From the NCBI RefSeq assembly GCF_030285365.1, contig NZ_JASVDS010000003.1, positions 372,001 through 436,000 on the forward strand: a stretch of DNA of 64,000 nucleotides, read 5' to 3'. Shown in pieces: positions 55,192 to 63,863 of this stretch. The DNA comes from Roseateles subflavus (lineage in GTDB: Bacteria; Pseudomonadota; Gammaproteobacteria; Burkholderiales; Burkholderiaceae_C). The notes under the pieces were generated by a model, which worked only from the letters and a program-made list of their open reading frames with translations, had not been told where the DNA came from and made no database searches. A program made the translations under genes and the position numbers. Positions within the stretch are counted from its first letter, which is position 1, and every line of letters starts with the position of its first letter.

Positions 55192-56148
55192 ATGCTGTCC
55201 AAGCGCAACCCCCAGCTGAACACGCACGGCGAGCTGGTGCACCTGCTCTCCATCGAGGGCCTGCCCCAGGCCGTCATCCACCAGATCCTGGACACCGCCG
55301 GCACCTTCCTGTCGGTCAATGACCGCGAGGTCAAGAAGGTCCCGCTGCTGCGCGGCAAGTCGGTGTTCAACCTCTTCTTCGAGAACAGCACCCGCACGCG
55401 CACCACCTTCGAGATCGCCGCCAAGCGGCTCTCGGCGGACGTGATCAACCTCGACATCGCCCGCAGCTCCACCGCCAAGGGCGAGACCCTGCTGGACACG
55501 GTCGCGAACCTCTCGGCCATGCACGCCGACATGTTCGTGGTGCGCCACAGCGAGAGCGGCGCGCCCTACCTGATCGCCCAGCACTGCGCACCGCACGTGC
55601 ACGTGGTGAACGCCGGTGACGGCCGGCATGCCCACCCGACGCAGGGCCTGCTGGACATGTACACGATCCGTCACTACAAGAAGGACTTCCGCAACCTGAC
55701 GGTGGCGATCGTCGGGGACATCGTGCACTCGCGCGTGGCCCGCTCCGACATCCATGCGCTGAACATCCTCGGCGTGCCCGAGATCCGCGCCGTCGGCCCC
55801 AAGACCCTGGTGCCGGGGGACCTGCGCGAGATGGGCGTGCGCGTGTGCCACGACCTCGAGTCGGGCATCAAGGACGCCGACGTCATCATCATGCTGCGCC
55901 TGCAGAACGAGCGCATGAACGGCGCCATGCTGCCGAGCACGGGCGAGTTCTTCAAGAGCTTCGGCCTGACGCCCGAGAAGCTGCAGCTGGCCAAGCCCGA
56001 CTGCATCGTGATGCACCCCGGTCCCATCAACCGCGGCGTGGAGATCGCCTCCGAGGTGGCCGACGGCCAGCAGAGCGTGATCCTGCCCCAGGTGACCTTC
56101 GGCATCGCGGTGCGCATGGCCGTGATGAGCATCCTGGCCGGCAACTGA
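55192..56148 (+). CDS. pyrB: Aspartate carbamoyltransferase catalytic subunit
   Basis: PyrB makes carbamoyl-aspartate, the second step of de novo pyrimidine synthesis. The 318-residue protein has the carbamoyl-phosphate motif [12 protein letters not shown] (S66-T67-R68-T69), [12 protein letters not shown], and [10 protein letters not shown] with the aspartate loop near 235. The length and an N-terminus without extension fit the ATCases that bind a DHOase-like partner instead of PyrI. No pyrI gene is present. It is 5 bp after pyrR and 14 bp before the pyrC-like gene. Confidence 0.97.
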   Translation: MLSKRNPQLNTHGELVHLLSIEGLPQAVIHQILDTAGTFLSVNDREVKKVPLLRGKSVFNLFFENSTRTRTTFEIAAKRLSADVINLDIARSSTAKGETLLDTVANLSAMHADMFVVRHSESGAPYLIAQHCAPHVHVVNAGDGRHAHPTQGLLDMYTIRHYKKDFRNLTVAIVGDIVHSRVARSDIHALNILGVPEIRAVGPKTLVPGDLREMGVRVCHDLESGIKDADVIIMLRLQNERMNGAMLPSTGEFFKSFGLTPEKLQLAKPDCIVMHPGPINRGVEIASEVADGQQSVILPQVTFGIAVRMAVMSILAGN

Positions 56149-56162
56149 GCGGAGAACAGCAA

Positions 56163-57470
56163 GTGAAGATCCTGATCAAGAACGGCCGCCTGGTGGATGC
56201 GGCTTCCGGGCTGGACCGCGTGGGGGACCTCGCCATCGCCGCCGGCCGCATCGTGGCCCTGGGCGATGTGCCGGCGGACTTCGACGCCCAGCGCGTGATC
56301 GACGCCACCGGGCTCGTGGTGGCACCGGGCCTCGTGGACCTGTGCGCCCGGCTGCGCGAGCCGGGCCATGAGCACGAAGGCATGCTGGAGACCGAGCTCG
56401 CCGCGGCCGCCGCGGGCGGCATCACCAGCCTCGTCTGCCCGCCCGACACCGACCCGACGCTGGACGAGCCCGGCCTCGTCGAGATGCTCAAGTTCCGCGC
56501 CCGCAAGCTCAGCATGTGCCGGCTCTTCCCGCTGGGCGCGCTGACCCGCGGCCTCAAGGGCGAGCAGCTGACCGAGATGGCCGAGCTGACGGAGGCCGGC
56601 TGCGTCGGCTTCTCGCAGGCCGAGGTGCCCATCCGCAACACGCAGTTCCTGCAGCGCGCGCTGCAGTACGCGGCCACCTACGACTACACGGTGTGGCTGC
56701 ATCCGATGGACCCGTGGCTCTCCGGCGGCGTGGCCGCGAGCGGCGCCGTGGCCACGCGCCTGGGCCTCTCCGGCCTGCCCGTGACGGCCGAGACCATCGC
56801 CCTGCACACCATCTTCGAGCTGATGCGGGCCACCGGCGCGCGCGTGCACCTGTGCCGGCTCTCGAGCGCGGCGGGCGTGGCGCTGCTGCGCGCCGCGAAG
56901 CAGGAGGGGCTGCCGGTGACGGCGGACGTGTCCATCAACTCCCTGTGCCTGACCGACGTCGACATCGGCTACTTCAACACCGCCATGCGCCTGACGCCGC
57001 CGCTGCGCCAGGGCCGCGACCGCGACGCGCTGCGCGCCGCGCTGGCCGACGGCACGATCGACGCGCTGGTCTCCGACCACATGCCGGTCAGCGCCGACGA
57101 GAAGAACGTGCCCTTCGCCGAGGCCACGCCCGGTGCCACGGGCCTGGAGCTGCTGCTGAGCGTCGCCCTCAAGTGGGCCGAGGATGCCCAGCTGCCGCTC
57201 GCGCGCGCACTGGCCGTGGTCAGCAGCGAGCCGGTGCGGGTGCTGGGCAATGCGCTCGGTTCGCTCTCGGCCAGCGCCGGCCGCCTGGTGGAGGGCGGCG
57301 TGGCCGACCTGTGCCTGTTCGACGCCGGCGCCCGCTGGGCCGTCAAGCCGGATCAGCTGCTGAGCCAGGGCACGCACACGCCCTTCGCCTTCGAGGTCAG
57401 CGGCTTCGAGCTGCCCGGCCGCGTGAAGACGACGATCGTGGCCGGCACGCTGGCCTACGAGGCGCACTGA
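56163..57470 (+). CDS. pyrC': Non-catalytic dihydroorotase-like protein (PyrC'/PyrX)
   Basis: A 435-residue amidohydrolase-fold protein resembling class I dihydroorotase but with the metal site lost. The usual DxHxH is D59-L-C61-A-R63 (DLCARLREPG), the second-site histidines are missing around DVSINSLCLT (255-264), and the loop reads SDHMPVS (304-310) instead of DHAPH. In Pseudomonas an inactive PyrC' is needed to assemble and regulate ATCase; the same role is inferred here. It starts at GTG 56163, with GGAG nearby, 14 bp after pyrB. A working dihydroorotase must be encoded outside the window. Residue loss is seen directly; the structural role is inferred. Confidence 0.9.
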   Translation: MKILIKNGRLVDAASGLDRVGDLAIAAGRIVALGDVPADFDAQRVIDATGLVVAPGLVDLCARLREPGHEHEGMLETELAAAAAGGITSLVCPPDTDPTLDEPGLVEMLKFRARKLSMCRLFPLGALTRGLKGEQLTEMAELTEAGCVGFSQAEVPIRNTQFLQRALQYAATYDYTVWLHPMDPWLSGGVAASGAVATRLGLSGLPVTAETIALHTIFELMRATGARVHLCRLSSAAGVALLRAAKQEGLPVTADVSINSLCLTDVDIGYFNTAMRLTPPLRQGRDRDALRAALADGTIDALVSDHMPVSADEKNVPFAEATPGATGLELLLSVALKWAEDAQLPLARALAVVSSEPVRVLGNALGSLSASAGRLVEGGVADLCLFDAGARWAVKPDQLLSQGTHTPFAFEVSGFELPGRVKTTIVAGTLAYEAH

Positions 57471-57474
57471 GCCC

Positions 57475-58206
57475 ATGCGCGGGCTGGTCGGGCTCTGGCG
57501 TCTGCTGCGGCTGACGCTGCACGTGATCCACGGGCTGCTGATCGTGCAGCTGCGCTTCGGCACCTACACGCCGGCGCAGCGGCAGGGGCGGGTGGCCTGG
57601 TGGTCCGGCAAGATGCTGCGCCTGCTGGGCATCACGTGGGCCAGCCAGGGGCAGCCGCGCCCCGGCGCCAAGCTGCTGGTGGCCAACCATGTCTCCTGGC
57701 TCGACATCGCGGCGGTCCATGCGCTCATGCCGGAGGCACGCTTCGTCTCCAAGTCGGACGTCAAGGCCTGGCCGCTCGTCGGCACGCTGGTGACGGCGGT
57801 GGGCACGCTCTACATCGAGCGTGCCTCCAAGCGCGATGCGCTGCGCGTGGTGCACCAGTGCGCCGAGGCGCTGCGGGCCGGCGACACCATCGCCTTCTTC
57901 CCCGAGGGCACGACCGGCCCCGGCCCCGAGCTCCTGCCCTTCCACGGCAATCTGCTGCAGGCGGCCATCGCCACCGAACTGCCGGTGCAGCCCGTGGTGC
58001 TGCGCTGGCACGAGCCCGGACAGCGCTACAGCCACAGCGCCCGCTTCATCGGGGACACGACCCTGGTGCAGAGCCTCTGGCGCGTCGTGACGGCCCGGGG
58101 CCTGGCCATCGAGCTGCAGGTGCTGCCGGCCCACGCCACGGCCCATGCCGACCGCCGTCTGCTCGCCGATCATCTGCGCGACTTGATCGCCGCCAAGCTT
58201 GGCTGA
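57475..58206 (+). CDS. plsC: 1-acyl-sn-glycerol-3-phosphate acyltransferase
   Basis: A 243-residue membrane-bound acyltransferase of the PlsC family, which turns lysophosphatidate into phosphatidate in phospholipid synthesis. An N-terminal hydrophobic helix is followed by the HX4D motif NHVSWLD (H72, D77) and FPEGTTG (142-148). TVMGTLYIER-type binding stretches appear at 108-115. It begins 4 bp after the pyrC' stop and is the last of the yqgE-ruvX-pyrR-pyrB-pyrC' run. The next gene starts 25 bp later. Confidence 0.92.
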   Translation: MRGLVGLWRLLRLTLHVIHGLLIVQLRFGTYTPAQRQGRVAWWSGKMLRLLGITWASQGQPRPGAKLLVANHVSWLDIAAVHALMPEARFVSKSDVKAWPLVGTLVTAVGTLYIERASKRDALRVVHQCAEALRAGDTIAFFPEGTTGPGPELLPFHGNLLQAAIATELPVQPVVLRWHEPGQRYSHSARFIGDTTLVQSLWRVVTARGLAIELQVLPAHATAHADRRLLADHLRDLIAAKLG

Positions 58207-58231
58207 GCACGCGCGGGACTACCATCCGGGC

Positions 58232-59800
58232 ATGAGCGCCCAAGCCTCCCATCTCCAGATCCGCCGCGTCGGCATCGACACCTGGCGCGAGAACGTCGCC
58301 TACCTGCACCGGGACTGCCCCGTGGTCCGCGCGGCGGGCTTCCAGGCGCTGTCCAAGGTCGAGATCCACGCCAACGGCTGCACCATCCAGGCGGTGCTGA
58401 ACGTGGTGGATGACGAACGCATCGTCAGCATCTGCGAGCTGGGCGTGAGCGAGGAGGCCTTCGCGCGGCTGGGCGTCGCCGAGGGCCACGTCGCGAGCAT
58501 CGCCCATGCCGAGCCGCCGCACTCCATCGCGGCCCTGCACCGCAAGATCAATGGCGAGCGCCTGGGCCGCGAGGACCTGATGGCCATCATCAAGGACATC
58601 GCCGAGGCCCGCTATTCCAAGATCGAGCTGGCGGCCTTCGTGGTCGCGACCAACCAGGTCGAGCTGGACCGCGAGGAGGTGCTGCACCTCACCGAAGCCA
58701 TGATCGCGGTCGGCCGTCGCCTGGACTGGCGCGCACAGGTGGGCTCGGGGCCGGTCGTGGACAAGCACTGCATCGGCGGCATCCCGGGCAACCGCACGTC
58801 CATGCTCGTGGTGCCCATCGTCGCGGCGCACGGCATGCTGTGCCCCAAGACCAGCTCGCGCGCCATCACCTCGCCCGCCGGCACGGCCGACACCATGGAG
58901 GTGCTGGCCAACGTCGAGCTGCCCTTCGACCGCATGGTGAGCATCGTGCGCGACCACCATGCCTGCCTCGCCTGGGGCGGTACGGCGGACCTCTCGCCGG
59001 CGGACGACATCCTCATCAGCGTCGAGCGGCCTCTGTCCATCGACTCCCCGGGGCAGATGGTGGCGTCCATCCTGTCCAAGAAGATCGCCGCCGGTTCCAC
59101 GCACCTCGTGCTCGACATCCCGGTGGGCGAGAGCGCCAAGGTGCGCTCGATGGCCGAGGCGCACCGGCTCAAGAAGCTCTTCGAGTTCGTGGCGGAGCAC
59201 CTGCGCCTGCAGCTGGACGTGGTCATCAGCGACGGCCGCCAGCCCATCGGCCGCGGCATCGGTCCGGTGCTGGAGGCGCGCGACGTGATGCAGGTGCTGC
59301 GCGGGGACCCCGCGGGACCGCACGACCTGCGCCAGAAGTCGCTGCGCCTCGCCGGCCGCATGATCGAGTTCGACCCCGATGTGCGGGGCGGGCAGGGCTA
59401 CCAGATCGCCCGGGACATCCTGGAATCCGGCCGTGCGCTGGCGCAGATGGAGGCCATCATCGACGCCCAGGGCCGCCGCGCCGAGCCGCCTTCGCTGGGG
59501 GCGCTGAGCACCGAGATCCTCGCGCCGCAGGACGGCGTGGTGCTGGCTCTGGACAACCTGCGCATCGCCCGCATCGCCCGCCTGGCCGGCGCGCCGCAGG
59601 TGCCCGGCGCGGGCCTGGACCTGCTGCGCAAGCTGGGCGACCCGGTGAAGGCCGGCGAGCCGCTCTACCGCATCCATGCCCAGTACCCGACGGACCTGCA
59701 GTTCGCCCGCGAGCTGGCGGCCCGGGACAGCGGCTGCCGCCTGGGCAGCGCCGCCGACTGGGCCGAGGCCTCGCACGCCGCGGGCTTCTTCTCGATCTGA
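58232..59800 (+). CDS. AMP phosphorylase-type / thymidine phosphorylase family enzyme
   Basis: A 522-residue nucleoside/nucleotide phosphorylase. It is longer than bacterial DeoA (440) because of an N-terminal domain of about 85 residues, as in archaeal AMP phosphorylase. The active-site elements are [10 protein letters not shown] (178-187) and [20 protein letters not shown] (206-225). AMP phosphorylase releases a base from AMP and forms ribose-1,5-bisphosphate; bacterial members are usually annotated as thymidine phosphorylase. The substrate is not proven. The ATG at 58232 follows plsC by 25 bp. The next gene is a PRPP-synthetase-like protein 31 bp downstream, which supports nucleotide-ribose salvage. 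Confidence 0.86.
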   Translation: MSAQASHLQIRRVGIDTWRENVAYLHRDCPVVRAAGFQALSKVEIHANGCTIQAVLNVVDDERIVSICELGVSEEAFARLGVAEGHVASIAHAEPPHSIAALHRKINGERLGREDLMAIIKDIAEARYSKIELAAFVVATNQVELDREEVLHLTEAMIAVGRRLDWRAQVGSGPVVDKHCIGGIPGNRTSMLVVPIVAAHGMLCPKTSSRAITSPAGTADTMEVLANVELPFDRMVSIVRDHHACLAWGGTADLSPADDILISVERPLSIDSPGQMVASILSKKIAAGSTHLVLDIPVGESAKVRSMAEAHRLKKLFEFVAEHLRLQLDVVISDGRQPIGRGIGPVLEARDVMQVLRGDPAGPHDLRQKSLRLAGRMIEFDPDVRGGQGYQIARDILESGRALAQMEAIIDAQGRRAEPPSLGALSTEILAPQDGVVLALDNLRIARIARLAGAPQVPGAGLDLLRKLGDPVKAGEPLYRIHAQYPTDLQFARELAARDSGCRLGSAADWAEASHAAGFFSI

Positions 59801-59831
59801 TCACCTCCTGAACCCGACCCTGAACTGCGCC

Positions 59832-60722
59832 ATGGCTCAAGACCTGACCCTGCTGCTCGCCTTCGAGGACGAAGCGCCCCTGGCCCGCGAACTGGCGGAG
59901 GCCCTCGGCCTGCGCCTGGACTTCATCCGCCGCCACCGCTTCCCCGATGGCGAGCTGCGCCTCGTGCTGCCCAAGCCGCTGCCCGAGCGCGTGATCCTCT
60001 TGCGCGGCCTGCAGCAGCCCAACGAGAAGATGGTGGAGCTGCTCATCGCCGCGCCCGCCGCGCGGGAGCTCGGGGCGCAACGCCTGACCCTCGTCACGCC
60101 CTACCTCGCCTACATGCGCCAGGACATCGAGTTCACCCCCGGCGAGGCTGTCAGCCAGCGGCATGTGGCGCGCTGGCTGGCCCAGCTCTTCGACCGCGTG
60201 ATCACGCTGGACCCGCACCTGCACCGCATCAGCAGCCTGGACGAGGTCATGCCGCCCGGTGTCGGCGTGGCGCTGTCCGTCGCCCCGGTGCTGGGCGCCT
60301 GGATCGCCCGCCACGTGCCGGGCGCACTGCTGATCGGGCCGGACGAGGAGTCGGGCCAGTGGGTCAAGGAAGCCGCCCAGGCCGGCGGCCTGGATCACGC
60401 CGTGGGTCGCAAGCTGCGCGAGGGCGACCACCAGGTCCGCCTGGCCCTGCCCGACGTCGAGGTGAAGGGCAGGGCGGTCGTGCTGCTGGACGACATGGCC
60501 TCCACCGGCCGCACCCTGATCGGCGCGGCCGAGCAGTTGCTGGCGCGCGGGGCGGCCTCGGTGGACGTGGCGGTCACGCATGCCCTTTTCAACGGCGATG
60601 CCTTGCCTTTGCTGAAGGCGGCAGGCGTGCGCCATGTCTGGAGCAGCAACGCGGTGCCGCACGAGAGCAACGCCGTCAGCGTCGTGCCCCTCATCGCCGC
60701 GGCCATCGACGCGCGCGGCTGA
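59832..60722 (+). CDS. Ribose-phosphate pyrophosphokinase-like protein
   Basis: A 296-residue Prs-like protein. The PRPP-binding loop LLDDMASTGRTL (D220, D221, T225, G226, T228) and motifs RFPDGELRL and PYLAYMRQD are kept. It is shorter than standard Prs (about 315), and its VITLDPHLHRISSL and LVTPYLAYMRQD segments are diverged, so it may belong to a separate group. It might convert ribose-1,5-bisphosphate or ribose-5-phosphate to PRPP, linking to the phosphorylase before it. It is co-oriented with that gene with a 31-bp gap. A house-keeping prs is expected elsewhere in the genome. Confidence 0.84.
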   Translation: MAQDLTLLLAFEDEAPLARELAEALGLRLDFIRRHRFPDGELRLVLPKPLPERVILLRGLQQPNEKMVELLIAAPAARELGAQRLTLVTPYLAYMRQDIEFTPGEAVSQRHVARWLAQLFDRVITLDPHLHRISSLDEVMPPGVGVALSVAPVLGAWIARHVPGALLIGPDEESGQWVKEAAQAGGLDHAVGRKLREGDHQVRLALPDVEVKGRAVVLLDDMASTGRTLIGAAEQLLARGAASVDVAVTHALFNGDALPLLKAAGVRHVWSSNAVPHESNAVSVVPLIAAAIDARG

Positions 60723-60747
60723 GCGCAGGCCAGCCGGACCTGCTGGC

Positions 60748-61536
60748 TCAGTCCCTGAGCCAGGGGCGGGCCCAGCCCAGCCCTTCACGGGTGCCCGAGG
60801 CAGGCCGGTACTCGCAACCCACGTGGCCGGTGTAGCCCCAGTCGTCCAGCGCCTGCAGCAGCGCTTCCACGCGCAGCTCCCCGCGATCCGGCTCGTGCCG
60901 GTCCGGCGCGCCGGCCACCTGCACATGGCCCAGCCGGCCGCGCTCGAAGGCGTCGCGCAGCTTGTGGAGCACCTCGCCCTCGCTGCGCTGGCAGTGGTAG
61001 GCATCGAACTGCAGCAGCACGCGCGGGTCGTTCAGCTGATCCAGCAGCGCGTGCGCCTGCGCCTGGCTGTGCAGGAAGTAGCCGGGCATGTCGAGGCGGT
61101 TGATGGGCTCGATGCACAGGCGCAGGTCGCCGTCACCGACCTGCTCGGCGGCCCAGCGCAGCTGGGCGAGGTAGCCGTCCTGAGCCGCCTCCGGCGAGAC
61201 CGAGGTCTCCGGCACGCCGGCCATCACATGCAGGCGCAGCGTGCCCATGATGCCGGCGTAGTCCAGCGCGCGCAGCAGGCCCTCCCGGAAATCCTCGTGC
61301 CGATGCGGCAGGCAGGCGAGGCCGCGATCGCCCGCGGCCCAGTCGCCGGCCGGCGCATTGAACAGGGCCAGGCGCAGGTCCAGCGCCTGCAGCTGTGCGG
61401 CGAGGCGCGCCGCCGGCTCGGCGTAGGGGAAGAGGATCTCGCAGGCCGCGAAGCCGTCCGACCGCGCCGCGGCCCAGCGTTCGGCGGCCGGCAGCTCCTG
61501 GTACAGGAAGGAGAGGTTGGCAGCGAGTGCGGGCAT
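60748..61536 (-). CDS. hyi: Hydroxypyruvate isomerase family protein
   Basis: A 262-residue TIM-barrel protein of the Hyi family, interconverting hydroxypyruvate and tartronate semialdehyde. E143 (CIEPIN) and E242 (GCEYRP) are the two catalytic glutamates, at almost the same positions as in E. coli Hyi, with D178 and H204 as metal ligands. It is cytosolic. The ATG at 61536 is preferred over an upstream GTG. No glyoxylate genes (gcl, glxR) are adjacent. The gpmA terminator lies between this gene and gpmA, so it is transcribed separately. Confidence 0.88.
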   Translation of the reverse strand: MPALAANLSFLYQELPAAERWAAARSDGFAACEILFPYAEPAARLAAQLQALDLRLALFNAPAGDWAAGDRGLACLPHRHEDFREGLLRALDYAGIMGTLRLHVMAGVPETSVSPEAAQDGYLAQLRWAAEQVGDGDLRLCIEPINRLDMPGYFLHSQAQAHALLDQLNDPRVLLQFDAYHCQRSEGEVLHKLRDAFERGRLGHVQVAGAPDRHEPDRGELRVEALLQALDDWGYTGHVGCEYRPASGTREGLGWARPWLRD

Positions 61537-61596
61537 GGTCGACGATACCGTTGAATAGTTCACGGGGCCCTGCGGCAGCGCCGATGGCCACGGACA

Positions 61597-61625
61597 AGAA
61601 AAAAGGCGAGCAGTTCACTCGCCTT
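61597..61625 (-). terminator. Rho-independent terminator of gpmA
   Basis: On the minus strand the stem AAGGCGAG/CTCGCCTT (61603-61610 with 61618-61625, 7-nt loop) is followed by TTTTTTCTT. It lies 38 bp after the gpmA stop and before hyi. Confidence 0.88.
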
Positions 61626-61662
61626 TGCTTGTCAGAGCGGCCTCGCAAGGCGCATGGGAGGG

Positions 61663-62406
61663 TCAGGCCTTGCCTTGGCTGGCCACGGCCGCTGCGGCCT
61701 TGGCTGCGGCCTCGGCGTCACCAAGGTAATAGCTCTTGATGGGCTTGAGATCGGCGTCCAGTTCGTACACGAGCGGAATGCCGTTGGGGATGTTCACGCC
61801 CACGATGGCGTCGTCGGCGATGCCGTCGAGGTACTTCACGAGGGCGCGGATGCTGTTGCCGTGTGCCGCAATCACCACACGCTTGCCGGCCTTGATGGCG
61901 GGTGCGATGCTGTCATTCCAGACGGGCAGCACCCGTGCGACCGTGTCCTTCAGGCATTCGGTGAGGGGAACGTCCTCGGGCTTGAGCCGGGCGTAGCGCA
62001 CGTCACCGCGCTCGCTGCGGGGGTCCTGGGCCTCCAGCGGCGGCGGCGGGGTGTCGTAGCTGCGGCGCCAGACCAGGACCTGCTCGTCCCCATACTGCTT
62101 GGCCATGTCGGCCTTGTTGAGACCCTGCAGGGCGCCGTAGTGGCGCTCGTTGAGACGCCAACTGTGGACTACAGGCAACCAAGTTCGATCCATCTGATCC
62201 AGACAATGCCAAAGCGTCCAAACTGCACGCTTGAGCATGGACGTGTAAGCCACATCGAAGTCCAGCCCGGCATCCTTGATGAGTCGACCGGCCTGCTTGG
62301 CCTGCTCCACACCCGTGGCGGTCAGGTCAACGTCGGTCCAACCGGTGAAGCGGTTTTCCAGATTCCAGGTGGATTCACCATGGCGGATGAGAACGAGCTT
62401 GTACAT
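61663..62406 (-). CDS. gpmA: 2,3-bisphosphoglycerate-dependent phosphoglycerate mutase
   Basis: GpmA interconverts 3- and 2-phosphoglycerate in glycolysis and gluconeogenesis. The 247-residue protein is a histidine phosphatase-fold enzyme with catalytic H9 in RHGESTWN, E87 in [12 protein letters not shown] and H182 in [11 protein letters not shown]. The length equals E. coli GpmA (250). The ATG at 62406 begins directly at the family N-terminus ([10 protein letters not shown]); longer frames are rejected. A GGCAGGCA/TGCCTGCC hairpin with a 3-nt loop lies about 26 bp upstream of the start (62432-62450). It is divergent from the porin gene. Confidence 0.97.
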   Translation of the reverse strand: MYKLVLIRHGESTWNLENRFTGWTDVDLTATGVEQAKQAGRLIKDAGLDFDVAYTSMLKRAVWTLWHCLDQMDRTWLPVVHSWRLNERHYGALQGLNKADMAKQYGDEQVLVWRRSYDTPPPPLEAQDPRSERGDVRYARLKPEDVPLTECLKDTVARVLPVWNDSIAPAIKAGKRVVIAAHGNSIRALVKYLDGIADDAIVGVNIPNGIPLVYELDADLKPIKSYYLGDAEAAAKAAAAVASQGKA

Positions 62407-62431
62407 GGGCGATTCGGTTCCTTGAGAGGGC

Positions 62432-62450
62432 GGCAGGCAGGATGCCTGCC
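62432..62450. repeat. 8-bp hairpin in the gpmA/porin divergent region
   Basis: GGCAGGCA (62432-62439) and TGCCTGCC (62443-62450) form a perfect 8-bp stem with a GGA loop. It would lie in the 5' leader of gpmA on the minus strand, or in a long leader of the porin on the plus strand. Confidence 0.75.
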
Positions 62451-62566
62451 GGCGCGAGGCCTGCGCAGCGAGCTGCGGCGTGGCCCGGATTCTATCGAGC
62501 GTGGTCTGGATCGGGACTTTCCTAAAGAACGCGGCAGCCTTGCCGAAAGCAACGGACATGCATGAT

Positions 62567-62601
62567 GCGGCCCGTTCTTTGCTGGACGGGCCGCCTTTTT
62601 A
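62567..62601 (+). terminator. Intrinsic terminator just upstream of the porin gene
   Basis: GCGGCCCGT (62567-62575) pairs perfectly with ACGGGCCGC (62586-62594), with a 10-nt loop, followed by CTTTTTATTT. It points along the plus strand but no plus-strand gene ends nearby; the porin ribosome site starts about 10 bp later. It may be an attenuator or the end of a small RNA. Confidence 0.85.
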
Positions 62602-62623
62602 TTTCAAACCAAAGGAGACCTAG

Positions 62624-63853
62624 ATGATGGTTCTGAAATCACTTCGGCTGGCGCCGTTGGCGCTGGGCGTGCTGGCCCTGTCGGCGCAGGCGCAGTCGGA
62701 CACCGCTTCCATGTTCACCTTCTCCGGCTTCGGCACGGTGGGCATGGTCAAGACGAGTACCGACGAGGCGGATTTCGTGATCTCCGGCCAGCCGAGCGGC
62801 GCCACCAAGAAGTGGAGCGGCGACGTGGACACCAAGCTCGGCGTCCAGGTGGGGGCCAAGTTCAATGACATGTTCTCGGCCACCGTGCAGGTGCTGAGCA
62901 AGCACAACGGCGACGGCAACTACAAGCCGGGCATCGAGTGGGCCTTCGCCAAGGCGCAGTTCAGCCCCTCGCTGAGCATGCGCGTCGGCCGCATGGGCGG
63001 CCCGTTCTTCGCCGTGTCCGACTTCCGTGATGTGGGCTATGCCAACACCTGGCTGCGCCCGCCCCAGGACGTGTACGGCCAGGTGCCGGTGAGCCAGATG
63101 GACGGCGCCGACATCAGCTACCAGGGCGCGCTGGGGGGCAGCACGGTCAACCTGCAGTTCTACGCGGGCAAGTCCGACGCCGTCTTCGAAGGCGTGGACG
63201 TGCACATGAAGAGCATGGCCGGCTTCAACGCCACGGCCGAGCTCGACGGCGGCTTCACGCTGCGCCTGGGGCATGTCCAGGGCAAGCTCACCGTGGACAG
63301 CGTCTCGCTGGCCGGCCTCGTGACGCTGCTGCATGCCACGCCCTTCGGCGCGGTGGGCGACCAGCTCTCGGCCGTCGACAAGAAGGCCACCTTCACCGGC
63401 ATCGGGGTGAGCTGGGACCAGGGCGACTGGCTGGCCAACGCCGAGTACACGATGCGTCGCACGGAAAGCTACGTGCCGGACACCGACGGCTGGTACGCCA
63501 CGCTGGGTCACCGCTTCGGCAAGTTCACGCCCTACGTGACGGTCTCCGAGCTCAAGCAGAAGGACAGCAACGTCAACAACGTGATCCCTGCCGGCGTCAA
63601 GATCCCGTCGCCGCCGGCCCCGTTCCCCATCGCCGACCTGAAGGCCGTCGTCGACAAGACGCTGTACGACCAGAGCAACCAGCAGAAGTCGGTGGCCCTG
63701 GGTCTGCGCTGGGACGCCTACCGCAACGTCGCGGTGAAGGCCCAGTACGAGCGCATCACGCCCACCGGCCCGGGCCTGTTCACGAACCCGCAGGCGAGCT
63801 TCGGGTCCAGCAAGGTCAACGTCTACAGCGTGTCTGTGGACTTCGTTTTCTGA
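62624..63853 (+). CDS. Outer-membrane porin (Gram-negative porin family)
   Basis: A 409-residue beta-barrel porin. The signal peptide (KSLRLAPLALGVLALSAQA) is cleaved near residue 23 and the mature chain starts TASMFTFSGFGTVG. Alternating hydrophobic strands and a C-terminal phenylalanine (VSVDFVF) are typical for BAM-assembled porins. AAAGGAGA lies eight bases before the ATG. Selectivity cannot be read. The next gene starts 11 bp after the stop and encodes a phosphate-binding-like protein, so the porin may feed a periplasmic uptake system. A terminator sits in its leader. Confidence 0.9.
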   Translation: MMVLKSLRLAPLALGVLALSAQAQSDTASMFTFSGFGTVGMVKTSTDEADFVISGQPSGATKKWSGDVDTKLGVQVGAKFNDMFSATVQVLSKHNGDGNYKPGIEWAFAKAQFSPSLSMRVGRMGGPFFAVSDFRDVGYANTWLRPPQDVYGQVPVSQMDGADISYQGALGGSTVNLQFYAGKSDAVFEGVDVHMKSMAGFNATAELDGGFTLRLGHVQGKLTVDSVSLAGLVTLLHATPFGAVGDQLSAVDKKATFTGIGVSWDQGDWLANAEYTMRRTESYVPDTDGWYATLGHRFGKFTPYVTVSELKQKDSNVNNVIPAGVKIPSPPAPFPIADLKAVVDKTLYDQSNQQKSVALGLRWDAYRNVAVKAQYERITPTGPGLFTNPQASFGSSKVNVYSVSVDFVF

Positions 63854-63863
63854 GGAGGCCCAC

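Noticed and set aside
56163-57470. A catalytically active dihydroorotase
   Set aside because: The metal-binding histidines are missing at several positions, so an active enzyme is unlikely.
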